Positions 7,845 to 17,995 of a stretch of 64,000 nucleotides of DNA are shown piece by piece; position 1 is the first letter of the stretch, and each line of letters starts with the position of its first letter. The stretch lies in assembly GCF_025499465.1 (NCBI RefSeq), contig NZ_JAIMCA010000001.1, positions 248,001 through 312,000 of the forward strand, given 5' to 3'. The notes below the pieces were generated by a model. It did no database searches and was not told where the DNA came from. It saw nothing but the letters and a program-made list of their open reading frames with translations. Both the position numbers and the translations under genes were made by a program. Source of the DNA: Allobosea sp. BH3. GTDB taxonomy: Bacteria; Pseudomonadota; Alphaproteobacteria; Rhizobiales; Beijerinckiaceae.

Positions 7845-9293
7845 ATGATTCGCTCCGCAACCATGGCCGCGTTGGCGCTGGGCCTCGGCGCCTGCGCCGT
7901 GGGGCCGGACTATGTGCCGCCCGCGCTCGAACTGCCGCAGCGCTGGAGCGCTGCATCAAGCGGACCCAAGGCAGCCAAACCGTCCGAATGGTGGCGCGGT
8001 TTCCGCGACCCCACCCTCAACGCGCTGATCGACGAGGCCATCGCCGGCAATCTCGATGTCGCGCAGGCCAAGGCGCGTATCCGCGAGGCCCGGGCCACCC
8101 GCGAGCAGGCCGTTGGCGCTCTTTTCCCGCAGGTCGACGGCGGCGCGACCGCCACCCGCTCCCGTTCCCAGATCGTGACGCGCAACAGCTTCCGCGCCGG
8201 CTTCGACGCCTCCTGGGAGATCGACCTCTTCGGCGCGCGTGATCGCGCCGTCGAGGCCGCGACCTACGGCACTGACGCAGCCTTCGACAATCTCGATACC
8301 GCGATGCTGACGCTGATCGGCGACGTCGCCTCCACCTATGTCGAGGCGCGTGGGCTGCAGGCCCGCATCGCGCTCGCCCGCTCAACGGCACGCACCCAGC
8401 GCGAGACCGAGGAGCTGACCCGCACGCGCTTCCGTGCCGGCGACATCTCCGCCATCGATACCTCCCGCGCGACCGCCCAGGCAGCCAGCACCGAGGCGCA
8501 GATTCCGGCGCTGGAAGCCTCGCTCGCCCAAGCCCAGCATCGGCTGGCCGTGCTGGCCGGCCGGCCGCCCGCCGCCATGGCGCGCTTCTTCGCCCGCGCC
8601 GCCGCCGTGCCGGCCACGCCCGCCCCGCCGCGCGCCGGCATCCCGGCCGATGTGCTGCGCCGCCGGCCGGATGTGCGCTCCGCCGAGCGCCAGCTCGCCC
8701 AGGCGACGGCCCAGATCGGGCAGGCGGAGGCCAACCGCTATCCTTCGATCTCGCTGACCGGCAGCATTTCGACCTCGGCTCTGAAGCTGGGCGACCTCGC
8801 CAAGAACAGCGCCATCGGCTGGTCCTTCGGCCCGACACTGAGCGTGCCGATCTTCAACGGCGGCGAACTGGCCGCCGCGGTCGATGCCGCGCGCGCCAGC
8901 CGCGACCAGCAGGATGCGGCGCTTCGCCTGGCAGTTCTGACCGCGCTTCAGGATGTCGAGGACGGACTGGTCGGCCTGCGCCAGGAGCGCCTCAGGATCG
9001 CGAGCCTCACTGAGGCCGCCACCGCTTCGAAAGAGGCAGAGCGGCTCTCACGCGCGCTCTACACCTCCGGCAATGCGAGCTTCCTCGACGTGCTGGAGGC
9101 GCAGCGCACGAGCTACTCCGCCGAGCAATCGCTGATCGACAGCCGCGTCACGCTCGCCACCCAGTTCATCGCGCTCAACAAGGCGCTCGGCGGCGGCTGG
9201 CTCAAGCCCGTCAATGTCGAGGTGCCGGCCGTCGTCGACGGGCAGACCGGCCCGCGCCTGCGCATCCTTCCCGTGGAGGCCCCGCAACCATGA
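7845..9293 (+). CDS. Outer-membrane efflux lipoprotein of the NodT/OprM (TolC-like) family
   Basis: The protein is 482 residues from the ATG at 7845, chosen because it gives a compact lipoprotein signal with lipobox LGAC (Cys17) followed by AVGPDYVPP, the classic start of NodT-type proteins. A GTG at 7809 would add 12 residues before it. Two outer-membrane efflux repeats follow. They are rich in long helices, with the family landmarks SWEIDLFGARDRAVEAA and GIPADVLRRRPDVRSAERQL. It forms the outer-membrane channel for the periplasmic adaptor and MacB-type ABC exporter encoded next. The stop overlaps the adaptor ATG by 4 bases, so the three genes form one operon. Confidence 0.92.
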   Translation: MIRSATMAALALGLGACAVGPDYVPPALELPQRWSAASSGPKAAKPSEWWRGFRDPTLNALIDEAIAGNLDVAQAKARIREARATREQAVGALFPQVDGGATATRSRSQIVTRNSFRAGFDASWEIDLFGARDRAVEAATYGTDAAFDNLDTAMLTLIGDVASTYVEARGLQARIALARSTARTQRETEELTRTRFRAGDISAIDTSRATAQAASTEAQIPALEASLAQAQHRLAVLAGRPPAAMARFFARAAAVPATPAPPRAGIPADVLRRRPDVRSAERQLAQATAQIGQAEANRYPSISLTGSISTSALKLGDLAKNSAIGWSFGPTLSVPIFNGGELAAAVDAARASRDQQDAALRLAVLTALQDVEDGLVGLRQERLRIASLTEAATASKEAERLSRALYTSGNASFLDVLEAQRTSYSAEQSLIDSRVTLATQFIALNKALGGGWLKPVNVEVPAVVDGQTGPRLRILPVEAPQP

Positions 9294-10498
9294 GGCTGCG
9301 CCGCCTTGTCCTGCCCGTCATGATCCTCGCCGCAGCCGGCGGCGGCTACTACTGGTGGCAGTCGCGCCAGCAGGCGCAGACGGAGACCGTCGCCCTGCCG
9401 AGCGTCGAGGCCACGACCGGTAATGTCGAGGAGGCGGTGCTGGCCTCCGGCTCGCTCGAGCCGATCCGGCAGGTCAATGTCGGCGCTCAGGCCACGGGCC
9501 GAATTATCTCGCTCAAGGTCAAGCTCGGCGACAATGTGAAGGCGGGCGACCTCGTCGCCGAGATCGACGGCATCCCGCAGCAGAACGCGCTGCGCTCGGC
9601 CGAGGCCGACCTGACCGCGCTCAGGGCCCAGCGCGCCGAACGCACTGCCAGCCTGGCCTATGCGGAATCCGTGCTCGTCCGGCAGAGGCAGATGGTCGGC
9701 CAGAACGCCGTCTCGCGTGACGCCTACGAAAACGCCGAGATGACCGTGAACACCACCCGCGCCCAGATCGAGTCGCTCGACGCGCAGATCGTCTCGAGCC
9801 AGGTCAAGGTCGAGAACGCCCGCACCAATCTCGGCTACACCAAGATCACCGCCCCCAGCGCCGGCACCGTGCTCGCCCTCGTCGCGCAGGAGGGCCAGAC
9901 GGTGAACGCGACGCAGACCGCCCCTACCATCGTGGTGCTCGGCGACGTCTCGACCATGACGGTCAAGGCCAAGATCTCGGAGGCAGACGTACTGCGCGTG
10001 AAGGCCGGGCAGGAGGTCTATTTCAGCGTGCTCGGCGCGCCGGACCAGCGCTTCCCAGGCAAGATCTCCTTCGTCGAGCCTGCCCCCGACACGCTGAAGA
10101 CTCAGAACACCACCAGTTCCTCGACTGCGAGCAGTTCCTCCTCCTCGTCCAGCACCAGCGCCGTCTACTACAACGCCCTCTTCGAGGTGCCGAACCCGGA
10201 AGGGCGGCTCATGACCTCGATGACGGCCCAGGTCACGGTGATCGTCGGCCGGGCGCAGAACGTCGTCACCATCCCCTCGACCGCCATCCGCCGCCGCGGC
10301 CCCAATACCTTCGTCGACGTGCTGGACGCCGACGGCAAGCCGACGTCGCGCCGCGTCACGGTCGGCCTCGACAACAAGATCGTGGCGGAGATCAAGGACG
10401 GGCTGAAGGCCGGGGAGCGCGTCGTCACCACCCGCGCCTCCGGCGGCCCCGACGCCACGCGCGCCCCGCGTGCGCGCCGGTCTCCGTTCGGATTCTGA
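9290..10498 (+). CDS. macA: Periplasmic adaptor (membrane fusion protein), MacA-like
   Basis: This 402-residue adaptor has one N-terminal membrane anchor (residues about 5-22, ending YYWWQSRQQ). A biotinyl-lipoyl half motif follows (VNVGAQATGRIISLKVKLGD), then a helical hairpin (about 90-165), the second lipoyl half (ITAPSAGTVLALVAQEGQTV) and beta-barrel domains. An oddity is a serine/threonine run of about 20 residues near residue 270 (nucleotides about 10111-10155) inserted just before the FEVPNPEGRLMTSM strand, where MacA proteins usually have a short turn. It links the MacB-like exporter to the NodT-like channel. Its stop is two bases from the macB GTG. Confidence 0.9.
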   Translation: MRLRRLVLPVMILAAAGGGYYWWQSRQQAQTETVALPSVEATTGNVEEAVLASGSLEPIRQVNVGAQATGRIISLKVKLGDNVKAGDLVAEIDGIPQQNALRSAEADLTALRAQRAERTASLAYAESVLVRQRQMVGQNAVSRDAYENAEMTVNTTRAQIESLDAQIVSSQVKVENARTNLGYTKITAPSAGTVLALVAQEGQTVNATQTAPTIVVLGDVSTMTVKAKISEADVLRVKAGQEVYFSVLGAPDQRFPGKISFVEPAPDTLKTQNTTSSSTASSSSSSSSTSAVYYNALFEVPNPEGRLMTSMTAQVTVIVGRAQNVVTIPSTAIRRRGPNTFVDVLDADGKPTSRRVTVGLDNKIVAEIKDGLKAGERVVTTRASGGPDATRAPRARRSPFGF

Positions 10499-10500
10499 CG

Positions 10501-12456
<1,956 letters not shown>

Positions 12457-12585
12457 GATTTAAGCGGAACACCTCGCCCCTTCGCCGGTTGATATCTTTG
12501 CACGGCAGAGCCGTGGCCTCTCCGAAACCGGGTGCCCGTAGCGCCAGCATGATCATGGCCGCGGGCACGATCATGGAGGCTGAAC

Positions 12586-12825
12586 ATGCAGCAGCGGGAT
12601 ATGCTGGACGAGAAGTCCCAGCGCGAGATCAGGAAGATCGCCCATGAGTTGTGGGAAAAGGACGGCCGGCCCGAGGGGCGCGACCGCGAGCACTGGGATG
12701 CCGCCAAGGAGCTCTGGGCCTATCGCAGCCACAACCACGTCCTGCCCGACGATACCGAGGGCAGGGACGGCAGACGCCAACAGGCTGCAGATACTGGCAC
12801 CAAGATGAGAACGCCGCAGCACTGA
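12586..12825 (+). CDS. Small DUF2934 protein
   Basis: This 79-residue soluble protein has the DUF2934 core at residues about 12-45: an Ile-Arg helix running IRKIAHELWEKDGRPEG, then RDREHWDAAKEL. The C terminus is polar and probably disordered. DUF2934 proteins are common in rhizobia and have no established function. The gene stands alone, 129 bases after macB and convergent with the next lipoprotein gene. The family match is clear. Confidence 0.85.
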   Translation: MQQRDMLDEKSQREIRKIAHELWEKDGRPEGRDREHWDAAKELWAYRSHNHVLPDDTEGRDGRRQQAADTGTKMRTPQH

Positions 12826-12850
12826 ATCCGCGCGTCACGCCCTGACGGCG

Positions 12851-13174
12851 TCAGGGGCAGACATAGCCGCCCGGATCGGGCAAGCAGCGCGCGCCCGTGG
12901 GCAACACGAGCGCGCCATTGGCGTCGCGCGCGACATAATCGCCATTCGGAAGGGTGAATCCGCCGCGGGCATCTGTGGGAACGCGCGTCCCATCGGGAAG
13001 AACGAGTTCGTTGCCGTCGCGCACGATCCGCTTGCCCGGTGCGATCTGCGTCGCCGGCATGGACTGCGGCGGCGGAGCCGGGGGCACCTCCATCGACAGC
13101 CTGCCGCAGCCGGCCAGCAGTGTGCCCGCCATCAGCAGCCCAGCCACACCCGCGGTTTTCGCGATTCGGTTCAT
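12851..13174 (-). CDS. Small lipoprotein of unknown function
   Basis: The protein is 107 residues from the ATG at 13174. The signal sequence (MNRIAKTAGVAGLLMAGTLL) ends in the lipobox LLAGC, so the mature protein should be lipid-anchored. The mature part is proline-rich at first, then has short repeats of the form LPDGTRVPTDARGG, LPNGDYVARDANG and LPTGARCLPD, suggesting small beta-hairpin units. Two C-terminal cysteines could pair. The frame is open further upstream, but that part lacks a signal sequence. No named family is recognised. Confidence 0.7.
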   Translation of the reverse strand: MNRIAKTAGVAGLLMAGTLLAGCGRLSMEVPPAPPPQSMPATQIAPGKRIVRDGNELVLPDGTRVPTDARGGFTLPNGDYVARDANGALVLPTGARCLPDPGGYVCP

Positions 13175-13262
13175 GCGCGCATTTTTGCAGTGCCGGAGCC
13201 GAACACGCAACCCTGATGAAGAAGTTAGCCGGCTCACGCCCAAAAACCCCCTCGGAATCCAC

Positions 13263-14126
13263 CTAGAACAGCGCGCGGAAGCTCTCGGGTAGGCGGAACA
13301 CCTCGCGACCTGCGATATCGAGCGGGGCGACGTACATCGTCCCGACATCGCCGCCTCTCTCTGAGGGTCGGACGCGGTCGAGGAACGTCTGGCAATGCTG
13401 CTCGATCGCCCCGTCCTCCCAATCCGTTCGCTCCAGATCGCCGAAGGAGCGATAGAGGTTGACCAGCGCGAGATCGCTGCTGCGCTGGTGGTGGCCCTGA
13501 TCCGCCTGGGCGAAATCGAGGCCGCGGGTCAGCGCCTGCCGGCGCATGCGCTCGCCAAGATCGGCATATTTGAGGTGGAAGAGGTAGCCGCCGTTGAAAT
13601 GTGGCGGCTGGTTGGCGTGGTGGAAGCCGCCGCCCCAGCGGATCGGCTTGCGCACGACCAGCGTCTTGCACATCGGCGAAACAAAGCGGACATGGCCCCG
13701 CTGCTGCAGGACGTCCTGCCCGTCCAGCAGGACGGCATTCTCTTCCCCCAGCATCGTCATGACGTTGAATCCGACGCAGGTCGAGTACTCGAAGTCAGTA
13801 CCGTCGAGCCAGTCGCCGAAGCTGGCGAAGCGGCGCGGATCGTGGCTGACGAACTCGTCGCAATCGGAATAGATCACCGTCTCATAGAGCTCGAGCAGTG
13901 CCGAGACGAATTTCGAGACGAAGCGCGCGCGCTCCTGGTCGTCCAGCGCCGAGCGCGGATAGCGCACCACGCTGACGCCCTCGAGCGCCTCCCGAACCTC
14001 CTCGTCGCTATCGTGGTCGACGACATAGAGGTTCTCCCGGCCGACGAGCCGGGCGTAATAATCGATCCAGCGCGAGACGTAGAACGCCTCGTTGTACTGC
14101 ATCGTCACCACGGCAACCTTTTTCAT
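13263..14126 (-). CDS. Glycosyltransferase family 2-like protein (DxD)
   Basis: This 287-residue cytoplasmic protein begins KKVAVVTMQYNEAFYVSRWIDYY, typical of GT-A transferases of the Glyco_tranf_2_4/GT92-like type that start with an MQYNE motif. The metal-binding DCD motif is at residues 88-90 (YSDCDEF). The C-terminal half has HHANQPPHFNGGYLFHLKYADL, resembling the acceptor-side segment of this group. It is the last gene of the ten-gene minus-strand glycan operon, 20 bases after the preceding gene, so it probably adds a sugar to a surface glycan. Donor and acceptor are unknown. Confidence 0.8.
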   Translation of the reverse strand: MKKVAVVTMQYNEAFYVSRWIDYYARLVGRENLYVVDHDSDEEVREALEGVSVVRYPRSALDDQERARFVSKFVSALLELYETVIYSDCDEFVSHDPRRFASFGDWLDGTDFEYSTCVGFNVMTMLGEENAVLLDGQDVLQQRGHVRFVSPMCKTLVVRKPIRWGGGFHHANQPPHFNGGYLFHLKYADLGERMRRQALTRGLDFAQADQGHHQRSSDLALVNLYRSFGDLERTDWEDGAIEQHCQTFLDRVRPSERGGDVGTMYVAPLDIAGREVFRLPESFRALF

Positions 14127-14146
14127 GCGCAGGCCTTTCCCGGCAG

Positions 14147-15604
14147 CTACATCCGGTGCGGCACGCCGTTGCGGTCGAGGAAGCCTCTCATCCGGTCGTA
14201 GGAGGCGGCATAGGACGTCGCGAGCCCCTTGAGCGCGGTCTCCTTGTAGACCGCGCGCCAGCCGCCCTCGGCCAGCGCCGACTCCGGCACGACGGGTATC
14301 TTCAGCGTCTCGGCCAGTTCCTGGCTGCGCGTGTCATAGGCGACGAGCACGCCTGGCACGCCATGGGCAACCGCCGGCAGCACGCCATGGACGCGATAGC
14401 CGACCGCAAGATCGAGCCCCTGTGAGAAGTGGTCGTAATGCTCGACATCGAAGAAGGAGAAGAGCTGCTTCTCGTAGATGCGCCGCATCGCGGCATCGTC
14501 CGGCCCATTCCACCAGCCGGTATGGACGAACTCGGCGACCGCCTTCTCCTTGGCAGCCTCGTCGCGCAGGAAGAAGGCTTTCTCCTCCTGCTCGCCATGG
14601 GAGGACATCACCATCTCGCTTTGGCTGTCGACCTTCAGCAACGCCGCGCGCTGGTTGCGCAGATAAGCCTCAGGGTCGGCCGTATAGCTCCTGTCGGCCT
14701 CGCGACGCAGGCTGAACGCGACCTTGCGGATGTCACGCTGGTCCGGCACGCGGATATGGAGATCGCGGTTGCGGGTGCGGAAGATCGAGGGGCAGCCGAC
14801 CACCTCGACATTGCCGATGCCGTTGCGCCGGAGCGTCTCGGCGCTGAAGGCGCCTCGCACGCCGATAGCGGCCGAGCGATCCGCCACGATCTGCCAGAAG
14901 CGCTTCGAACTCTCCGACAACTCGATGTCGCGATTCTGGCTCGCCTGCGCCCCGACGCCGATGGCGTAGACCGGCAGCTTCACCTTCTCCAGAACCTCGA
15001 TAGCCCGGAACCACTCCATCTTCTCGTGGATGAAGTTCGAGCCGCGCACGAAGACGAAGTCGAACTCCTCGGCATAGCGCGCGATATCGGCGTCGGTGGG
15101 GTTCATGATCTTCATCGGCTCGAGATGCGCGTAGCGCAGCAGCTTGAGCGTCGAGTCGAAGACGATCATGTCGCCGATGTTGAAGTAGTCGGAGAGCAGC
15201 TTCTCCATCGGCGCGCGATACCAGCGCACCTTGTCGTGCTCATAGACCTCGCCGGCCGGATAGATCACCAGCGCGCGCAGGTTCCGCGCGGTCGCGACCG
15301 GGCGCAGCAGCGAGCCCGGCGCCAGCGCTCCCGTGCGCGCATCGGCGACCGCGATCGCACGCAGCCGCCCCTCCGGCAGCGCCGGCAGCGGGATCGCGAT
15401 CTCGGCGACTGTCGCATCCCCCTCGATCAGGCTGCCGGGATGGATCGTGGCGTAATCCTGCCCGTCGATCAGCAGTTGCAGGGAGGGCCAGCCGGCGCCC
15501 GCCTCGCGGACGACCAGCACGACGACCTCCTGCGTGGTGGCGCGCAGGATCTTCATGGGCTGCACCGCCTGCCCGGCGGAGAATTGATGCAAGGGCGCGT
15601 TCAT
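14147..15604 (-). CDS. Polysaccharide pyruvyltransferase family protein, paralogue 1
   Basis: The protein is 485 residues from the ATG at 15604, which overlaps the stop of the preceding gene by 4 bases. Residues about 1-125 form a beta-rich N-terminal extension absent from its paralogue at 16788-17969. The pyruvyltransferase-type domain follows: an N-terminal GEVYEHDKVRWYR segment, NIGDMIVFDSTLKLL, FDFVFVRGSNFIHE, VYAIGVGAQ and SAAIGVRGAFSAETL. A late segment with DLAVGYRVHGVLPAVAHGVP is also typical of the family. Such enzymes add pyruvate ketals to exopolysaccharide sugars or act as related glycosyltransferases. Family confidence is good; the exact reaction is inferred. Confidence 0.82.
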   Translation of the reverse strand: MNAPLHQFSAGQAVQPMKILRATTQEVVVLVVREAGAGWPSLQLLIDGQDYATIHPGSLIEGDATVAEIAIPLPALPEGRLRAIAVADARTGALAPGSLLRPVATARNLRALVIYPAGEVYEHDKVRWYRAPMEKLLSDYFNIGDMIVFDSTLKLLRYAHLEPMKIMNPTDADIARYAEEFDFVFVRGSNFIHEKMEWFRAIEVLEKVKLPVYAIGVGAQASQNRDIELSESSKRFWQIVADRSAAIGVRGAFSAETLRRNGIGNVEVVGCPSIFRTRNRDLHIRVPDQRDIRKVAFSLRREADRSYTADPEAYLRNQRAALLKVDSQSEMVMSSHGEQEEKAFFLRDEAAKEKAVAEFVHTGWWNGPDDAAMRRIYEKQLFSFFDVEHYDHFSQGLDLAVGYRVHGVLPAVAHGVPGVLVAYDTRSQELAETLKIPVVPESALAEGGWRAVYKETALKGLATSYAASYDRMRGFLDRNGVPHRM

Positions 15605-16791
15605 GGCGTCTCTTTCACGATACGGAGCTTGATCCGGACGAGGTCGCGCTGTGGGCCCATCTTGCAGTCGGCCACATGCATCTTCGTCATGAAGAGGTAA
15701 GGCTCGTCGCCGGTCGTCTCGAAGTTGCGGGAGGGCGAGCCCGGGTCGGCGACGGCGCCGTAGGAGTAGCGCACGCTGTCGCCGCAATCCTTGCTCCACA
15801 TCGTCGGATGGGTGAGCAGGGTCTGCAGCGGCGACCAGTCGATCAGGTCCTTCGACCAGCTATAGGCGACGCGGCCGCCTTCGATGCCCTGCTTCGGATC
15901 CGGCCCGAGATGGAAGATCGCGAGCCAGAGCCCGCTCGCCTCATGCCGTGTGACCGAACCCACCACCGTCGGCATCACCTTGAGCGGCTGGCAGGGCTGC
16001 GCCTGGGCCGTGTCCTCGCGATAGGGGTCCACGGCGCGGATGGTGAAGTCCTTGCCATCGAAAGCGCGCCAGCCCTGCGGATCCTTGATGTCGGTCGTCC
16101 GATAGAGGCAGGTGCCGCCCTTCTGACCTTCACCGCCGGTCGTCGCGATCAGCGCATACCAGGCGCCGTCCTTCTCGACGATGTTGGAAGGGTTGAAGAA
16201 GCCGCGATGCCGCCCCTGCCCCACATCCTGCTTGAAGGTCGGCGCGGCGACCAGAACCGGCGGTTCGTCAGAGGTGAAGCTGCGGCCGCCGTCGCGCGAG
16301 CGGGCTTCCGTCACGACATTGTACCAGCAGCTCATGCCGTCCTTGAAGCGGCAGGCGCCGGGATGCCGGTCGGCATGATACTCATGATGCATCAGCGCGA
16401 AGACATCGCGGCCGTTCGGCGTCCAGGTCGCAGCGATCCAGCTCATGTCGCTGAACTCGCTCGGCTCCGGGCTATTCTTGGCCTCGAAGGAGATCGAGCA
16501 GGTCGTGGCGATCCGGTCGAGCGCCGCACCGATCAGCGGCCGGTTCCGGTGGTGGCTGGCAAAGGCCACGACCTCGCCCTTGTCGTCCCGGAAGGCACGC
16601 AGCGGCGCATCCGGGATGTGCCATTCCTCGCAGCGCTCCTTCGACCAGGCGTAGACGGTTTCCTCCTGCGCGGCGGGCGCCAGCTCCAGCCGATAGCCCG
16701 GCTTCTTCGCCGCGGCCGCGAAGGTGGCCGACAGCAGCAGCGTCGCGAGAAGCGACGCTGCGCCGACCCAGCTCCTGCGGGCCACCCTCAT
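15601..16791 (-). CDS. Secreted beta-propeller-like protein embedded in the glycan operon
   Basis: This 396-residue protein has a clear Sec signal (residues 1-27, LLATLLLSATFAAAA). The mature part has aromatic and glycine-rich blades resembling five-bladed glycosidase or sialidase-like folds: SWIAATWTPNGRDVFALMHHEYH, then SRDGGRSFTSD (an Asp-box-like turn), GFFNPSNIVEKDGAWYALI and YSWSKDLIDWSPL. Eight or more cysteines suggest disulfides and therefore periplasmic or extracellular location. It overlaps both neighbours by 4 bases, so it is part of the pathway. It may trim, bind or modify the exported glycan. No catalytic residues can be assigned. Confidence 0.65.
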   Translation of the reverse strand: MRVARRSWVGAASLLATLLLSATFAAAAKKPGYRLELAPAAQEETVYAWSKERCEEWHIPDAPLRAFRDDKGEVVAFASHHRNRPLIGAALDRIATTCSISFEAKNSPEPSEFSDMSWIAATWTPNGRDVFALMHHEYHADRHPGACRFKDGMSCWYNVVTEARSRDGGRSFTSDEPPVLVAAPTFKQDVGQGRHRGFFNPSNIVEKDGAWYALIATTGGEGQKGGTCLYRTTDIKDPQGWRAFDGKDFTIRAVDPYREDTAQAQPCQPLKVMPTVVGSVTRHEASGLWLAIFHLGPDPKQGIEGGRVAYSWSKDLIDWSPLQTLLTHPTMWSKDCGDSVRYSYGAVADPGSPSRNFETTGDEPYLFMTKMHVADCKMGPQRDLVRIKLRIVKETP

Positions 16792-17969
16792 GCCACCTTC
16801 CGCGCCGGCTCCGCCGCCGCGCGGCCCGCCATCTTGTTGTCGACGCGGTTTTCGACGAGGAAGTCCCGCATCTGCCCGTAGACGCGGGCATAGGCTGCGT
16901 TGAAGCGGTCGAAGCGGGACTGCTCCCAGTAATCTTCCAGTCGGAAATCCTGGCCGCCGAAGACGTCGACGCTCGGGATCTGGAAGGTGTCCGCGAACTC
17001 CACCGTGCGGCTGTCATAGGTGAAGTAGATCGAGGGCGTGCCGTTGGCGAGCGCCATCAGGTTGCCGTGCAGCCGATAGCCGAGCACGAGGTCGAGCCCG
17101 CGCACCAGCCGCTCATATTCCGCGACCACGTCGGAATAGAACATGCGGCTCTGGTAAAGGCCCTCGACCTGCTCATCGAGATACCAGTCGCGCGCCCAGG
17201 CGTTGTCGCGCAAAGCCGCCATGGCCTGCGCCTTCTGCTCGGGTGTTCCGAGCGCGAGCTTCTTTTCCTCGACTTCGCCCTGCGACATCAGCGTGACCTC
17301 GAAGCGGTCCGCCATCGCCTTCACCAGCGAGCGGTGGAAGGTGAGATAGCGCTTGATGTCCTGCGCATAGGTCTTGGACACCTCGCGCCGCAGCGTCACG
17401 CCCGCCGTCTTCACCTGCTCAAGCGGCGGCAGGCGGATGGCGAGGTCGGGATTGTTGTTCCGGAACGCGGTCGGGCAGCCGATGATGCGGACATTGCGGA
17501 TGCCGAGATCGTTCAGCACCTCGGCCGAGTAGGTGCCGCGCACGCCGAGCGAGGCGGTGGAATCCGAGATCAGCTTCAGGACCGTCTTGGTCTCCTCGCT
17601 GAGCTCCAGCTTGCCGCTGACCGGCGCCTGCGCACCGATGCCGAAGGCGATGACCGGCAGCTTCAACCGGCGCAGCACATCGGCCGCCTTCGACCAGTTC
17701 ATCTGCGCGTGGATATAGTTCGAGCCGCGCAGGAAGACGTAGTCGTACTCGGCGTTGAGCCGGTCGATCATGGCCGGATCGATATGGGCGATCGGCAGCT
17801 CGTCGAGCTTCTCGAAATTGAGCAGCTTCAGCGAGGAATCGAAGACGAAGGCGTCGCCGATGTTGTGGTAGTGGTCGATATGGCTGGCGAGATCGGCGTA
17901 GCGATACCAGCGCACATTGTCGTGGTCATAGACCTCCCCGGAGGGGCTGATGACGAGGATGCGGGCCAT
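16788..17969 (-). CDS. Polysaccharide pyruvyltransferase family protein, paralogue 2
   Basis: The protein is 393 residues from the ATG at 17969, which has an AGGGGAGA ribosome site just upstream. The frame is open for 41 more codons, but without a ribosome site. It is a clear paralogue of the product of 14147-15604, sharing GEVYDHDNVRWYR, NIGDAFVFDSSLKLL, YDYVFLRGSNYIH, AFGIGAQAP and SLGVRGTYSAEVL, but without the N-terminal extension. It ends with GYRLHGNLMALANGTPSIYFTYDSR, the donor-side segment of this family. It probably modifies the same glycan, perhaps at a different sugar. Confidence 0.83.
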   Translation of the reverse strand: MARILVISPSGEVYDHDNVRWYRYADLASHIDHYHNIGDAFVFDSSLKLLNFEKLDELPIAHIDPAMIDRLNAEYDYVFLRGSNYIHAQMNWSKAADVLRRLKLPVIAFGIGAQAPVSGKLELSEETKTVLKLISDSTASLGVRGTYSAEVLNDLGIRNVRIIGCPTAFRNNNPDLAIRLPPLEQVKTAGVTLRREVSKTYAQDIKRYLTFHRSLVKAMADRFEVTLMSQGEVEEKKLALGTPEQKAQAMAALRDNAWARDWYLDEQVEGLYQSRMFYSDVVAEYERLVRGLDLVLGYRLHGNLMALANGTPSIYFTYDSRTVEFADTFQIPSVDVFGGQDFRLEDYWEQSRFDRFNAAYARVYGQMRDFLVENRVDNKMAGRAAAEPARKVA

Positions 17970-17995
17970 AGTCTGGTCTCCCCTGTTGTTATGGT

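Noticed and set aside
7795..7845. CTGAGAGGTG resembling the thi-box of a TPP riboswitch
   Set aside because: Only this short string matches. The second conserved half and pairing stems are absent, and the downstream genes are an efflux operon.
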